From contig CAMAXN010000001.1 of assembly GCA_945862245.1 (NCBI GenBank), positions 118,753 to 182,752 on the forward strand: 64,000 nt of DNA. Reading direction: 5' to 3'. This document shows positions 44,801-53,755 of the stretch, one piece after another. The notes under the pieces are model-generated. The model worked only from the letters and a program-made list of their open reading frames with translations. It did not search any database and was not told the DNA's origin. Source of the stretch: Prosthecobacter debontii (lineage in GTDB: Bacteria > Verrucomicrobiota > Verrucomicrobiia > Verrucomicrobiales > Akkermansiaceae). How positions within the stretch are numbered: the stretch's first letter is position 1; each line of letters begins with the position of its first letter. Position numbers and translations under genes: made by a program.

Positions 44801-47800
44801 ATGCGAAGCGACTTCGTGTTCCCTAACCGCGCTCAGCCCGCCGTGGGAACCATCCTGCCCTACTTGCGCCCCGTCTCCAACGGCGTCTATCAGGGCGACC
44901 CCATCACCGCCACGCCTCTCACGGTCCTCTACCGTCCGCAGTGGCCTTCCGCTCCGCCTACACTGACCACGGCCGAGACCCTTACCTTGTCCAAGTTTGG
45001 CCTCCCCGCCGTTCGCGGCCAGACCAGCGCACGCATTTTGTATCAACAGTCGATTGCTCTAGATGGCACGTCCAAGCCCAGCGCGACCCTCCATGACCCC
45101 ACCCGCGCCAAGACCGTCCTGCTCGACGATGCCCGCGTGGGCCTCACCGCCCTCCCTGCCTCGCTCAAGACCACCCAGCAAAATGGGAAAACCTACTTCC
45201 AGCTGGCGCGGCCGCACCTGCAGCAACGCTTCTACTACGATCCCAACCTGGGCTCCATTGGCGGCTTTCAGTTGAACGGTGAGTTCGTCAACTCCATCGC
45301 CGGCGAGGATTACCTGAATCTCAATGCTCTCAGTCCCGATGACACCGCCGCACTCAAGGGTCTCGTGACATCCAACGACGCCGACAAGGCCAAGTGGGAC
45401 GCCGCCATTACGGCCCTTTCCACCGATGTGGAAACGTTTAAAGAAGATCCTGCCAGGCCCGGCACTTACATTCCTGACACCACCAAGACCGTCAACGTCG
45501 GCGCCCAAGCGCTCGCCGAGATCGCATCCAGCGAGACGGCGGTGGACAGTTACGCGCTCACCTCGCTCGGTCAGGGCAAGGGTTACGTTACGCTGCTTTT
45601 CGGCGATGGAGAGGCCTTTACCCCCCAAGGCGAGCCCGTAAGCATGTCCATCATCAAGGTCACAGACACTCTGTATCAAGGTGACTTGAAGGTCATTTCA
45701 GCCTCCAATCCGCTCGACGAGCAGACCACCTTGCGTCACAGTGGCGACTTTGCCGCCCACCCCGAGAATTATGAATTCCAGTGGTGCTACTCGCCTTCGG
45801 TGAGCGGCAGCTATCCGCCGATCTATACTTACACCACCACCCGTAAGCTTGGCACCAGCACGACCAACGGCTGGAAGCGTCTCGCCAACCCCGCCGCCAA
45901 TCCCTCGACCGTCGCGCCGCTTAACTATGATTCAGCCACTGCGACCACCCTCTCGTCGAGTTTTTCGATTAACAATGCTTCCTATAATGGGACCTCTAGC
46001 CCCCCGGGGAGCATCCTGCTGAGCAATGCCGGATTGACGCTTACCTACCAACCTTCGCAGGTGGTCTTCAGTGCCAATCTGAATAGCACCGACGGCTTCG
46101 TGGTTTACGTGAACAACGTCCCTGTTCTCGCTTATGAACTACCCACCGCAGCCACCATCCCCGGCGGCCTGCCCCTGACCATCGCACGCACTGGCCTGGT
46201 CGCGAGCCCGGAGGGTCTAAGTTATCAATTTGAAATCGATCCCGCCTCCTTTGTTGTCGGCGAAAACCGCATCGAAGTCGCGCTGTATTCGACGCAGGGC
46301 GTTTCCAGCCCGGCCCATGCGGTTGATTTCCGCATCCACACCCCTGACCGCATCGACCAGGTCTCCGCCACCGGTTCGCAATGGATTCAGCCCAATGGCA
46401 CTTTCTCCAACACCATCGTAATCGGCGGCTCGGCCAGTTCGCCGCTGGGCAACCCGTTGCTGGTTTTCGGTGATAATTACTTCACCATGCGCTACCGCGC
46501 CAAGTCCTCTGCCAATCTCGTTACCGGAACGACTTACAGCGACTGGATGCCACCCGTGCTGATCGAAAGCTGGGTCAAACGCGTCCTCGATGGCATCAAT
46601 CCCTTCAACCAGCGCCAGACCGATCTCTATAATAATCCGGTCAGCACCGACGTGAGCATCCTCACCCAGGCAGGCTCACGCTGGGAGGGCGACGTCGCCC
46701 TCAATCTGGACAACATCGAAGACTTCGGCCTGATCGAAATCTACGAGACGGTGCTCAATCGCGTCAAGGCCCAGAGCATTGACGCCGGCACCACCACCGA
46801 ATCGGTGAACAGCACCCTCCTGCTCGTCGCCGGTTACTTGAACGATCTCTACATGACACTCGGCAACGAGGCTTGGGACGATGCGCAAAACCCTACCATC
46901 CAAATCACCAACCCCGGCGGCCAAAGTGACATCAGTTCCGCTCGCTTCTCCTTCGAGAGCCAAGTTGCCACGCTGATTGACGAGACCCTCGGCCTGCTCC
47001 GCGGTCGCGACGACTTCTCAAGCCCCGGTGTGAAGGTAAGTCCATCCTACAACCGCATGTATTGGAACTATACCAATGGAATAAACTCCGGCGAGCCGAT
47101 CTACGCTACGAATTATAATATCAAAGAGAAGTCCGGGAGCGTCAACGCCGACGGCGTGCTCGACGCCGCCGACGCCCAGCACATGTTCCCGCAGGGCCAC
47201 GGCGACGCTTACGGTCACTACCTGACCGCTCTTACCGGGTATTATAAGCTGCTCACTTCGCCAGCCTTTACCTGGACCCCTAGCACAGAAGGCGTCACCG
47301 TCCTCGGTCAGACGGTGCAGGTTGATTATCAGGACGAGCGCAAGTTCGCCGCTGCCGCTGCTGCACTCGCCCGCTCCGGCGTGGACATCCTCGATTTCAC
47401 CGTTCGCAAGGAGTACGTTGACGATGAAGCATCTGGCTGGAGCCACATGGATGACGGTAAATACAACTCCTCATCCGGGCAGACCCGCTACTGGGGCAGC
47501 GATGAGTGGTCCTCCCGCATCATGCAAGGTTCTTACTTCAACTGGATTTCGGCCAACGCCATGCTGCCGGACGTGGACAACATTAACGAGGGCATCCAGA
47601 AGATAGACCGCACCACGGTTCCGGAGATTAATGAACTGATCACGAGCGCTGACAAAGCGTTCACGCTCGCCGTCTCGACCCAAGCCCACATGAACGACCT
47701 TGGGCTCGCCCCCGGGGCCATGACCTTCGACATTTCTCCATCTGAACTCGCCGCCGGTAAATCGAATTTCGAACAGATCTATGATCGCGCCGTAGCCGCC

Positions 47801-50056
47801 GCCGTAAACGCCAAAAACGCATTCAAACAAGCGGGGCTGATGAACCAGTTGCAGCGCAGCCAGAATGATAACCTCGATAACTATAACGACGCGGTGAGCC
47901 GCCAGGAATCCGCCTACGAATATGAGCTCTCGACGCTCTTTGGCACGCCCTATCCCGGCGATGTCGGCGCGGGCAAGCTCTACGCCCAAGGTTATACCGG
48001 CCCAGACCTTTATCACTACTACTTCATCGATAAGCCTTCCACCCTGGTTGATACTAGCGGAACAGTAACGGTGAACTTCAACGAACCGATCAACACCGAT
48101 CCGTTCCTCGATTGGTCCATTGAGAGTATTTATAATCGCGTCTACGATCCGTCCCAATACACTATACGCACCTATGAGATATCCCGTTACAGCCTCGGCC
48201 AGTTCCCGCCTTCCGGCTACGGTAAACGCGGCCAACCCGGCAAACTCCAGTCCGCCCTGCTCGATGCCTATGCCGCCCAAGTTGATTTGCGGGAGGCCAC
48301 CAATACGTTTAATAACAAAAAGGCACATTTCGACCGGGCTTATCAGCTCTATACTGAAACGATTGAAGCCTACGACGCAGCCATTGCCGCCGGGGATAAA
48401 CTCAACACCGAGGCCAGTAGCTATGCCACAGCCGCGGACATGCTCACGAACTACTCGGCCCAGGCTATCGCTGCTGCAGATTATGCAGTAAATCTCGCCG
48501 ATGCGGTTGCCGAGAGTATCCCCACCGTTACCGGGCCCTTCGCCTTTGACACCGCTTCTATCGGACGCGGTTTGGCCAAGCTATCAGGTGCTGTATCCGG
48601 TTATGCTGAGGATATCCTGTCGTATACAATCGAAACTGCCGCCAGCCAGCTTGAGAGCAAGGCAGCGGAACTCGAGGTTCAGGCCCAGGCCATGTTAGAT
48701 GATGTCTCCATTTCCCAAAGCGATAAGAAGCAGGTCTTGGAGTTCCAGCGTCTGTTCGAGGAAATGACGGCAACCAGCTACCAGATAAATCGCTCTCTCA
48801 CCCAACTCCAGCGCACCAATGAGCAGGTCGCCCGCCTGCTCGCCGAAGCCAATCACATCCTCTCCGAGCGCGAGACCTTCCGCCAGCGCACTGCCGCCGT
48901 AATCCAAGGTCACCGGACGAACGACCTGCTCTACCGGGATCTCCGCAACGAGGCACTGTCTCAATACAAGTCACTCTTCGACCTCGCCCAGACCTACACC
49001 TACTGCGCGGCCAAATCCTACGACTACGAGACCGGTCTGCTCGGCTCGACCGAGGGCTCGTCTTTCATAGATGACATCGTCAGAACCTACAGCCTGGGCG
49101 ACTTCAGCGGCAACAATCCCATTGAAACGGGTCTAGGTGACGCCGGTCTCGCCTCATGCCTCGCGAACCTGCGCGACGAGTGGTCGATCGTCGAAGGCCG
49201 CCTCGGCTTCAATAACCCAGATCGCAACGGCACCGTGTTCTCCCTGCGCCAGGAGCTCTTCCGCATCCGCACTGACCAGCCCACCGCCGACGACAACACG
49301 CTTTGGAAACAGACCCTCCAGCAGAACGTGATGAGTAACGTCCTCAATGACCCCGACGTCGCCAGGTCCTGCTTGAACATTTCCAAGACCAATGGTGGTT
49401 CCGTGCCCGGTATCGTCATCGAGTTCGGCACTAGCATCGAGCAGGGGCTCAATTTCTTTGGCTGGCCACTTGCCGCCGGAGACCACGCCTACTCCCAGTC
49501 CACCTTTGCCACCAAGATTTTCTCCTCGGGCCTTATTTTTAAGGGTTACAACGGCATGGATCCCTATGCCATCGGTATTCCCGGTGCCGCCGGCCCGGCC
49601 AGCTCATCGGCCAACGCCCTCAGCGCCACGCCTTACGCCTACCTGATCCCGACCGGCGCCGACGTCATGCGCGCGCCGCCGCTGGGTGACGTCAATCTCA
49701 TCCGCAGCTGGGAGGTGCGTGATCAGGCACTGCCTCTGCCCAAGAACCTCGGCGCCACCGCTTTCTCTGCCCTGCAAGTCTTCAGCCCTCAAGGCACGCT
49801 CAACGAGCAACTTTGGATCACCCGCAAGCATCAGGCTTTCCGGGCGGTGGACGATCCCGCCTACTTCTACAGCTCCATGCCGGCCGAATTCACCAACTCC
49901 CGCCTCATCGGCCGCAGCGTCTGGAATACCCGCTGGAAGATCGTGATCCCTGCCTATTCCCTACTCAATAATGAACAGGATGGACTCAACCGATTCATCA
50001 ATTCCGTAAGCGACATCAAGCTCTTCCTGAGAACTTACTCGAATTCTGGAAATTAA
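41840..50056 (+). CDS. Giant exported protein (2738 aa) with a Tc-toxin-A-like C-terminal third
   Basis: A signal peptide (LLAIFLIILGGGASLQA) is followed by ~1700 residues of Ser/Thr/Gly-rich beta sequence. From about residue 1737 the protein turns helical and better conserved looking: GHGDAYGHYLTALTGYYKLL, then FGTPYPGDVGAGKLYAQGY and GPDLYHYYFID near 2046. A long coiled-coil stretch lies at about 2134-2400 (AAELEVQAQAMLDD, LTQLQRTNEQVARLLAEAN), then LYRDLRNEALSQYKSLFDLA, AKSYDYETGLL and FSLRQELFRI. A final beta region ends WKIVIPAYSLL...VSDIKLFLRTYS. Helical shaft plus DLA..A..YxxE plus beta end recalls TcA subunits; this is inference. No catalytic domain was seen. It follows the S74 gene by 27 nt. 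Confidence 0.8.
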   Translation: MNRISSACLRGRLGLLAIFLIILGGGASLQAQYEVKSGAYNRLSAVPNHYTPVGPNLPSTGDPTITPQFANWVETSASSGPVASGYPASSNTGIKLIYSSTGTTFASGVPRYFYGDRITPPSSIIALNGTTKDTSAAGFWRTEPVRPEEILSNPSGSAATDYRTGESSAIPALASGTLTSYYYSPHAREVFASTPGTVEVTWRSSVPDATTNSYIFFKERFAVSSATSNPVRNLYWTERSFNGPQVVIPTGIIGTINPVFSNVFPQRVTSEYVVAGTPATTGDSAELRTVWFDTTGGTRRLHAYNVTGRILIEYLGTLRADGTYEFLGMDIVSVQQALRPSTVTIELGSQLRPYDSVSFDPDTTLVASPVNTATSGSVNYYSSVTLPNGSLAYYAERENDIEDRETFYWLTPKSIAIPPTGATSSARTSIEWPVYLNKYLQVWPVNITSYAQNTVAPAGSSETSGTGIAFIGGKIPQIVYQDSSEGDALMDNNTQRLLVDFNGEADQLNRSLLKFTGNNGGVWYVPLMTQADGRLGYQEGDGAAAVTGTAYVGERINPPSATNTLAGYVAAGTYYSPTAYIDPFANGVSEAEKGAIIPVNALPSSASSLTVWWFKKYPAPSSEFNDLYLPAKVGRYALAYRDSASTQDVVMASNQGTDSLATYVASGTIYNQPDTSKVGYNPNEEHALMLGGRGYALRDDLNIISGNATSSPAFSSLPRILIQYTDPADDRPAMSVFEVLRENATYRFDYSVTAGTMLNQLSPQPLPLLPLPVDPSSGSVRNLEVDPGASYRDTAPVSGTPSLYTAFTFKDRKGYDWVYRGPHDDATSAGLPAYAPLVNSEFDTANDRGIWTQNLNTGTIAVTNGAFSGAATGNGDVQINTSGLTSFAGSSVPLIQLRMKASANVTVQLFWGNEDGGYGGSRIRNANYTGAGGWQTLSFDVSNSPDWTGKTINALRIDPVTATSQTFDIDWIRASSATALGMQFYYTMRSDFVFPNRAQPAVGTILPYLRPVSNGVYQGDPITATPLTVLYRPQWPSAPPTLTTAETLTLSKFGLPAVRGQTSARILYQQSIALDGTSKPSATLHDPTRAKTVLLDDARVGLTALPASLKTTQQNGKTYFQLARPHLQQRFYYDPNLGSIGGFQLNGEFVNSIAGEDYLNLNALSPDDTAALKGLVTSNDADKAKWDAAITALSTDVETFKEDPARPGTYIPDTTKTVNVGAQALAEIASSETAVDSYALTSLGQGKGYVTLLFGDGEAFTPQGEPVSMSIIKVTDTLYQGDLKVISASNPLDEQTTLRHSGDFAAHPENYEFQWCYSPSVSGSYPPIYTYTTTRKLGTSTTNGWKRLANPAANPSTVAPLNYDSATATTLSSSFSINNASYNGTSSPPGSILLSNAGLTLTYQPSQVVFSANLNSTDGFVVYVNNVPVLAYELPTAATIPGGLPLTIARTGLVASPEGLSYQFEIDPASFVVGENRIEVALYSTQGVSSPAHAVDFRIHTPDRIDQVSATGSQWIQPNGTFSNTIVIGGSASSPLGNPLLVFGDNYFTMRYRAKSSANLVTGTTYSDWMPPVLIESWVKRVLDGINPFNQRQTDLYNNPVSTDVSILTQAGSRWEGDVALNLDNIEDFGLIEIYETVLNRVKAQSIDAGTTTESVNSTLLLVAGYLNDLYMTLGNEAWDDAQNPTIQITNPGGQSDISSARFSFESQVATLIDETLGLLRGRDDFSSPGVKVSPSYNRMYWNYTNGINSGEPIYATNYNIKEKSGSVNADGVLDAADAQHMFPQGHGDAYGHYLTALTGYYKLLTSPAFTWTPSTEGVTVLGQTVQVDYQDERKFAAAAAALARSGVDILDFTVRKEYVDDEASGWSHMDDGKYNSSSGQTRYWGSDEWSSRIMQGSYFNWISANAMLPDVDNINEGIQKIDRTTVPEINELITSADKAFTLAVSTQAHMNDLGLAPGAMTFDISPSELAAGKSNFEQIYDRAVAAAVNAKNAFKQAGLMNQLQRSQNDNLDNYNDAVSRQESAYEYELSTLFGTPYPGDVGAGKLYAQGYTGPDLYHYYFIDKPSTLVDTSGTVTVNFNEPINTDPFLDWSIESIYNRVYDPSQYTIRTYEISRYSLGQFPPSGYGKRGQPGKLQSALLDAYAAQVDLREATNTFNNKKAHFDRAYQLYTETIEAYDAAIAAGDKLNTEASSYATAADMLTNYSAQAIAAADYAVNLADAVAESIPTVTGPFAFDTASIGRGLAKLSGAVSGYAEDILSYTIETAASQLESKAAELEVQAQAMLDDVSISQSDKKQVLEFQRLFEEMTATSYQINRSLTQLQRTNEQVARLLAEANHILSERETFRQRTAAVIQGHRTNDLLYRDLRNEALSQYKSLFDLAQTYTYCAAKSYDYETGLLGSTEGSSFIDDIVRTYSLGDFSGNNPIETGLGDAGLASCLANLRDEWSIVEGRLGFNNPDRNGTVFSLRQELFRIRTDQPTADDNTLWKQTLQQNVMSNVLNDPDVARSCLNISKTNGGSVPGIVIEFGTSIEQGLNFFGWPLAAGDHAYSQSTFATKIFSSGLIFKGYNGMDPYAIGIPGAAGPASSSANALSATPYAYLIPTGADVMRAPPLGDVNLIRSWEVRDQALPLPKNLGATAFSALQVFSPQGTLNEQLWITRKHQAFRAVDDPAYFYSSMPAEFTNSRLIGRSVWNTRWKIVIPAYSLLNNEQDGLNRFINSVSDIKLFLRTYSNSGN

Positions 50057-50069
50057 GTATCTGGCTATC

Positions 50070-50588
50070 ATGAAAAAGCGATTTCTCATGCCGGCAGCAG
50101 GAGTACTCCTCGCCATCGGGGGCATCGTTTTTTTAACCCAAAAAACCACCAAGCCTCCGGAAATCCCCCAATCTCCTTCCGACCAGTTGGTTTTGAATAC
50201 ATCCACCGACCCGAGGCTCGTTTTCCAAAAAGCCTTCTGGCGGCGACCCGACAGCGACGACAAAATCCTCCATGCCGAGCGCCGCGAATGGTCTGAACAA
50301 GGCAAAGATGTGCGCGAGTGGCAGTGGTTTCTCGCAGTCCAGCCCAGTCCCGGACTCTCAGAATGGCTTCAAACCAATCCTTTTTCGCTATCCCCATCGA
50401 CTGAGCCACTTAAATACAAAGAGGCTGCGCCAAAACCAGATTGGTTTCCGAGTGATCTCTCGGGATTTGAAATTCTTAAGGCACCCCAGGGTCGCCTCGT
50501 TATGATTTTTTCTGCCAAAAAGAATCTCCTCTACGCGATGGACTCCGGTGCGGGATTCGCCCCGCCAACCCGCAATTTGACAAATTGA
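50070..50588 (+). CDS. Membrane-anchored protein, function unknown
   Basis: 172 residues, 13 nt after the giant gene. An N-terminal hydrophobic helix (MPAAGVLLAIGGIVFLT) without a lipobox or obvious cleavage site suggests a signal anchor. The periplasmic part is Trp/Pro-rich (FQKAFWRRPDSDDK, VREWQWFLAVQPSPGLSEWL, KPDWFPSDLSGFEIL). Not recognised. It is the last gene of the cassette; the 22-bp direct repeat starts in the base after its stop codon. Confidence 0.6.
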   Translation: MKKRFLMPAAGVLLAIGGIVFLTQKTTKPPEIPQSPSDQLVLNTSTDPRLVFQKAFWRRPDSDDKILHAERREWSEQGKDVREWQWFLAVQPSPGLSEWLQTNPFSLSPSTEPLKYKEAAPKPDWFPSDLSGFEILKAPQGRLVMIFSAKKNLLYAMDSGAGFAPPTRNLTN

Positions 50589-50610
50589 AACCCCCATTTC
50601 CCCGCCCTCC
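50589..50610 (+). repeat. 22-bp direct repeat, right copy
   Basis: Identical to 34425-34446 over 22 bp in the same orientation. It begins directly after the stop of the last cassette gene. Beyond it lie only tandem repeats and decayed genes until cysA. Confidence 0.6.
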
Positions 50611-50621
50611 AATCTTCGCCG

Positions 50622-50710
50622 CCTCCTTCGCTGAAGCTACGAAGGGCAAGAAGGCTTCCTCCTTGGCTACCTCCTTCGCTGAGGCTACGGCGGTCAAGAA
50701 AGCTACGGCG
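50622..50710. repeat. Imperfect 48-bp tandem duplication
   Basis: CCTCCTTCGCTGAAGCTACG at 50622 recurs as CCTCCTTCGCTGAGGCTACG at 50670. The following GGCAAGAAGGCT is matched by GGTCAAGAAAGCT. There are two copies at 48-bp spacing, each containing a small CCTTCG...CGAAGG-type palindrome that is degraded in copy two. Non-coding. Confidence 0.5.
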
Positions 50711-50765
50711 AACACGAGTACGCGACCGCTGGATCGACCAATAAACTGCCAAGCATGCATTTACA

Positions 50766-50876
50766 AGGTGGTTATGTGTGTTACGATAATACGCGCAACC
50801 GCGTTTTCAAGGATCATCTGCCGCCAGCTCTTCCAGTAGCGCCTGATTCAAACGAATCCCGGCTCCTAAATTCGAC
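50766..50876 (-). pseudogene. Decayed copy of the antitoxin start / operator / dipeptidase 3' end junction
   Basis: On the minus strand the end reads AGIRLNQALLEELAAD then a stop, matching the last residues of the intact M20 dipeptidase at 58.1 kb. Next to it GTGTTACGATAATAC corresponds to the palindrome GTATTACGGTAATAC at 58033-58047, and beyond that ATAACCACCTTG corresponds to the antitoxin start ATGACTACGGTG, with its ATG lost. So ~110 bp here are a second, degraded copy of the 58.0-58.1 kb junction. Non-functional. Confidence 0.65.
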
Positions 50877-51040
50877 GGCGGATCGCTGGAATACATGGAC
50901 ATCAGCGTGAAAAACCTGACAGCCGACGACACCATCAGCAAGGAGGTCATGCACGATTTCCTGCATATAGGGCCAAAGGCTACGACATCTGGGCTGAAGC
51001 CATCAGCGGCAAGGTCAAGGAGACCGTGGGAAAGAAGTAG
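50874..51040 (+). pseudogene. C-terminal remnant of a GDSL/SGNH esterase with a frameshift
   Basis: The plus strand encodes LEYMDISVKNL...SKEVMHDFLH, then, in another frame, GYDIWAEAISGKVKETVGKK and a stop. The DFLH...GY-IWAEAI pattern is the catalytic Asp-His C-terminus of SGNH hydrolases of the PAF-acetylhydrolase type. A frameshift near 50970 separates the two pieces, and the N-terminal two thirds are missing. Region 50589-51062 otherwise holds only repeats and the preceding remnant. Confidence 0.6.
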
Positions 51041-51062
51041 CCTCCGCCTCTGCTGACGAGTT

Positions 51063-52046
51063 TCACCCCTCCGCCAGCCGCACCGCCACTTCGTCGCCTT
51101 TGTCGAGAGCCATTTCGTCGAGGGCTTTGCGGGAAAGCTCCACTTCCACGAACTGCCCGTCGGAGAGCTTTAGGCTCAACGTCGCGACCGGGCCTGCGGA
51201 GAAGAGATGGAGCACCTTTCCCATCACATCCGTGCGCGGATCGAACTCGGCGGCGAAGACCACCTCGATCTCATGCGGCCGCAGGTAGCGGGATTTCCCC
51301 TCGCTTTTCTTCAGCTTATTCACGTTGCCGAGGAACTCATACACGAAGGGGCTGCGTGGCTTGTCATACACTTCCTGCGGCGCGCCGACCTGCTCGACGC
51401 GGGCGTTGCGCATGACCACGACCTCGTCGGAAAGCTCCAGCGCCTCCTCCTGGTCGTGGGTGACGAAAAGCGTCGTGAGGCCGATCTCGTCGTGGAACTG
51501 CCGCAACCATCTCCGCAAATCCTTGCGCACCTGGGCGTCGAGCGCGCCGAAGGGCTCGTCTAACAGCAGCACTTTCGGACGGATCGCCAGCGCCCTCGCG
51601 AGAGCCACGCGTTGCCTCTGCCCTCCGGAAAGCTCGTGCGGCCTGCGTTTTTCAAGTCCCTCCAGTTTCACCAGTCCGAGCAGCTCCTTCACGCGGTCCG
51701 CGATCTCCTTTTTCCCCGGCTTGTCCTTTCCCGGCAGCACACTGAGGCCGAAGGCGATGTTCTCCGCGACGGTCATGTGCCGGAAGAGCGCGTAATGCTG
51801 AAAGACGAAGCCAACCCCGCGTTTGCCCGCCGGGACGCCTCCCACGTCCTGCCCGTGGAAGAGGATTTTCCCTGGTCCGTCGTCGGCGAACTCCAGCCCC
51901 GCCACGATGCGCAGCAAGGTCGTTTTCCCGGAGCCGGACGGGCCGAGCAGCGCGGTGAGCGAGCCGTCGGGCACTTCCAGTGAAACATCCTCCAGTGCCT
52001 TGTAGGCTCCGAAGGTCTTGTTGATGGATCTGATCGATATGGACAT
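51063..52046 (-). CDS. cysA: Sulfate/thiosulfate ABC transporter ATP-binding protein
   Basis: 327 residues from the ATG at 52044-52046 ([22 protein letters not shown]); the 537-residue ORF in the track reads back through cysW in another frame. Walker [10 protein letters not shown], signature [15 protein letters not shown], Walker [13 protein letters not shown] and the H-loop [14 protein letters not shown] are complete. A C-terminal TOBE-like regulatory domain ([34 protein letters not shown]) follows. It energises the CysT-CysW channel. Last gene of the sulfate operon, 41 nt after cysW. Confidence 0.93.
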   Translation of the reverse strand: MSISIRSINKTFGAYKALEDVSLEVPDGSLTALLGPSGSGKTTLLRIVAGLEFADDGPGKILFHGQDVGGVPAGKRGVGFVFQHYALFRHMTVAENIAFGLSVLPGKDKPGKKEIADRVKELLGLVKLEGLEKRRPHELSGGQRQRVALARALAIRPKVLLLDEPFGALDAQVRKDLRRWLRQFHDEIGLTTLFVTHDQEEALELSDEVVVMRNARVEQVGAPQEVYDKPRSPFVYEFLGNVNKLKKSEGKSRYLRPHEIEVVFAAEFDPRTDVMGKVLHLFSAGPVATLSLKLSDGQFVEVELSRKALDEMALDKGDEVAVRLAEG

Positions 52047-52087
52047 AGAGGTAAAAGCTGAAATTTTGAAATGCTGAAAAACTGAAA

Positions 52088-52924
52088 TCAATGGCCGCCC
52101 GCCTTTTGGCCGGTGACCTGCTCCAGCAGGCTTTTCAGCCCCAGCGTCACCAGCGCGAGAAAGGCCAGCAGCGTGGCGCAGGCGAAGGCGGCGCTGAACT
52201 GGTATTCGTTGTAGAGCACCTCGACGTGCAGCGGCAGGGTGTTGGTTTTCCCGCGGATGTGGCCGGAAACGACCGACACCGCGCCAAACTCGCCCATCGC
52301 CCTGGCATTGCAAAGCAGCACGCCGTAGAGCAGGCCCCACTTGATGTTCGGCAGAGTGACGCGCCAGAAAATACTCCAGCCGCTCGCGCCCAGCGTGACT
52401 GCGGCCTCCTCCTGATCGCTTCCTTGGGCCTCCATCAGCGGGATCAACTCCCGCGCGACGAAGGGAAACGTGACGAACACTGTGGCTAGAATGATGCCCG
52501 GTAGCGCGAAAATAATCTCGATATCCCGCTCCGCCAGCCACGGCCCGAACCACCCTTGCGCGCCGAACATAAGCACCCACACCAGCCCCGCGATGACCGG
52601 CGAGACGGCGAAAGGAAGATCGATCATCGAGAGCAGGAACGCCCTTCCTTTGAAACGGAACTTCGTCACCAACCACGCCGCGCTGAGGCCGAAGAGGGTA
52701 TTCAGCGGCACCGAAACCGCCGCAGCGAGCAGCGTCAGCTTGATGGCGGAGAGCGCGGCGTCCTCATGCAGCGAGGCGATGAAAACCTCCCAGCCCCTGC
52801 GGAATGCCTCCGCGAAAACGGCGAAGAGCGGCATCAGTAGGAACAGCGTTAGGATGACCACGGCAGAGGTGATCAGCAGCCCTTTCACGAAAGGCGATTC
52901 GGTGGTGACGGGTCGGTTTTCCAT
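52088..52924 (-). CDS. cysW: Sulfate ABC transporter permease CysW
   Basis: 278 residues with about six membrane helices. The EAA loop that docks with CysA reads [55 protein letters not shown] is the CysW signature; CysT at the same place has [19 protein letters not shown]. Adjacent to cysT (3 nt) and upstream of cysA. Confidence 0.93.
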   Translation of the reverse strand: MENRPVTTESPFVKGLLITSAVVILTLFLLMPLFAVFAEAFRRGWEVFIASLHEDAALSAIKLTLLAAAVSVPLNTLFGLSAAWLVTKFRFKGRAFLLSMIDLPFAVSPVIAGLVWVLMFGAQGWFGPWLAERDIEIIFALPGIILATVFVTFPFVARELIPLMEAQGSDQEEAAVTLGASGWSIFWRVTLPNIKWGLLYGVLLCNARAMGEFGAVSVVSGHIRGKTNTLPLHVEVLYNEYQFSAAFACATLLAFLALVTLGLKSLLEQVTGQKAGGH

Positions 52925-52927
52925 GGT

Positions 52928-53746
52928 CTAGCGGTGCTGCCAGTCAAGCCGGCGTTGCAGGAGGTTGATGATCAGAAGCATTAGGAAGGAAACGATCAGC
53001 ATGCCTGCCGCGATGACCGCCGCGGCCTCGTATTTGAACTGCTCAAGCTGCGCGACGATGAGCAGCGGCAGGATCTCCGTCTTGAACGGAAGGTTTCCCG
53101 AAATGAAAATAACCGAGCCGTACTCCCCGATCGCCCTTGCGAAGGCGAGTGCGAAACCGGTGACCAGCGCAGGCACGAACATCGGCAGCAGAACGCGCCG
53201 AAACACCGTCCACCTGCCTGCCCCTAGTGTCGCCGCCGCCTCCTCGATTTCCTTTCCGAGATCCTCCATCACCGGCTGCAGCGTGCGCACGACGAAGGGA
53301 AAGCCGATGAAGGTCAGCGCAATGAACACGCCGATGGGATTGTAGGCCGCCTGGACGCCAACCTTTTCCAAATGCTGGCCGATCCAGCCGTTCGGCGCAT
53401 ACATTTGCGTCAGCGTGATACCCGCCACCGCCGTCGGCAGGGCAAAGGGCAGATCGACCATCGCGTCAAGGATACGCCGACCGGGGAACTCGTAGCGCAC
53501 CAGCACCCATGTCACCAGCAGGCCGAAGATCATACTCACCGTTGCCGCGGCCGCGCTTGCGCCGAAGGTCAGCTTCGCTGCGGCGAGAACCCGCCGCGAG
53601 GTCAGGATCTCCCACCACTCCGCCGGCCCCAAGCCCGCTGCCTTGATGAACAGGGCGGCGAGCGGGATGATGATGATCAGGCTCAGGTAAAGAACCGTGA
53701 ACCCCATGGACAACCCGAAGCCGGGTATGACGCGTTTTCCGGACAT
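52928..53746 (-). CDS. cysT: Sulfate ABC transporter permease CysT
   Basis: 272 residues with about six membrane helices. The channel partner of Cys[25 protein letters not shown], the EAA loop [22 protein letters not shown] and [22 protein letters not shown] are the CysT (CysU) signatures. 9 nt after the binding-protein gene. Confidence 0.93.
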   Translation of the reverse strand: MSGKRVIPGFGLSMGFTVLYLSLIIIIPLAALFIKAAGLGPAEWWEILTSRRVLAAAKLTFGASAAAATVSMIFGLLVTWVLVRYEFPGRRILDAMVDLPFALPTAVAGITLTQMYAPNGWIGQHLEKVGVQAAYNPIGVFIALTFIGFPFVVRTLQPVMEDLGKEIEEAAATLGAGRWTVFRRVLLPMFVPALVTGFALAFARAIGEYGSVIFISGNLPFKTEILPLLIVAQLEQFKYEAAAVIAAGMLIVSFLMLLIINLLQRRLDWQHR

Positions 53747-53755
53747 AGGTTTCTG

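Noticed and set aside
42962-49831. Many long minus-strand ORFs opposite the giant gene (for example 47471-48328 and 45059-45679).
   Set aside because: They mirror the GC-rich codon pattern of the plus-strand gene, have no recognisable domains or ribosome sites, and read as low-information antisense translations.
51063-52676. 537-residue ORF as a long CysA.
   Set aside because: CysA homology starts at the ATG at 52046. The first ~200 residues are an out-of-frame reading of cysW.
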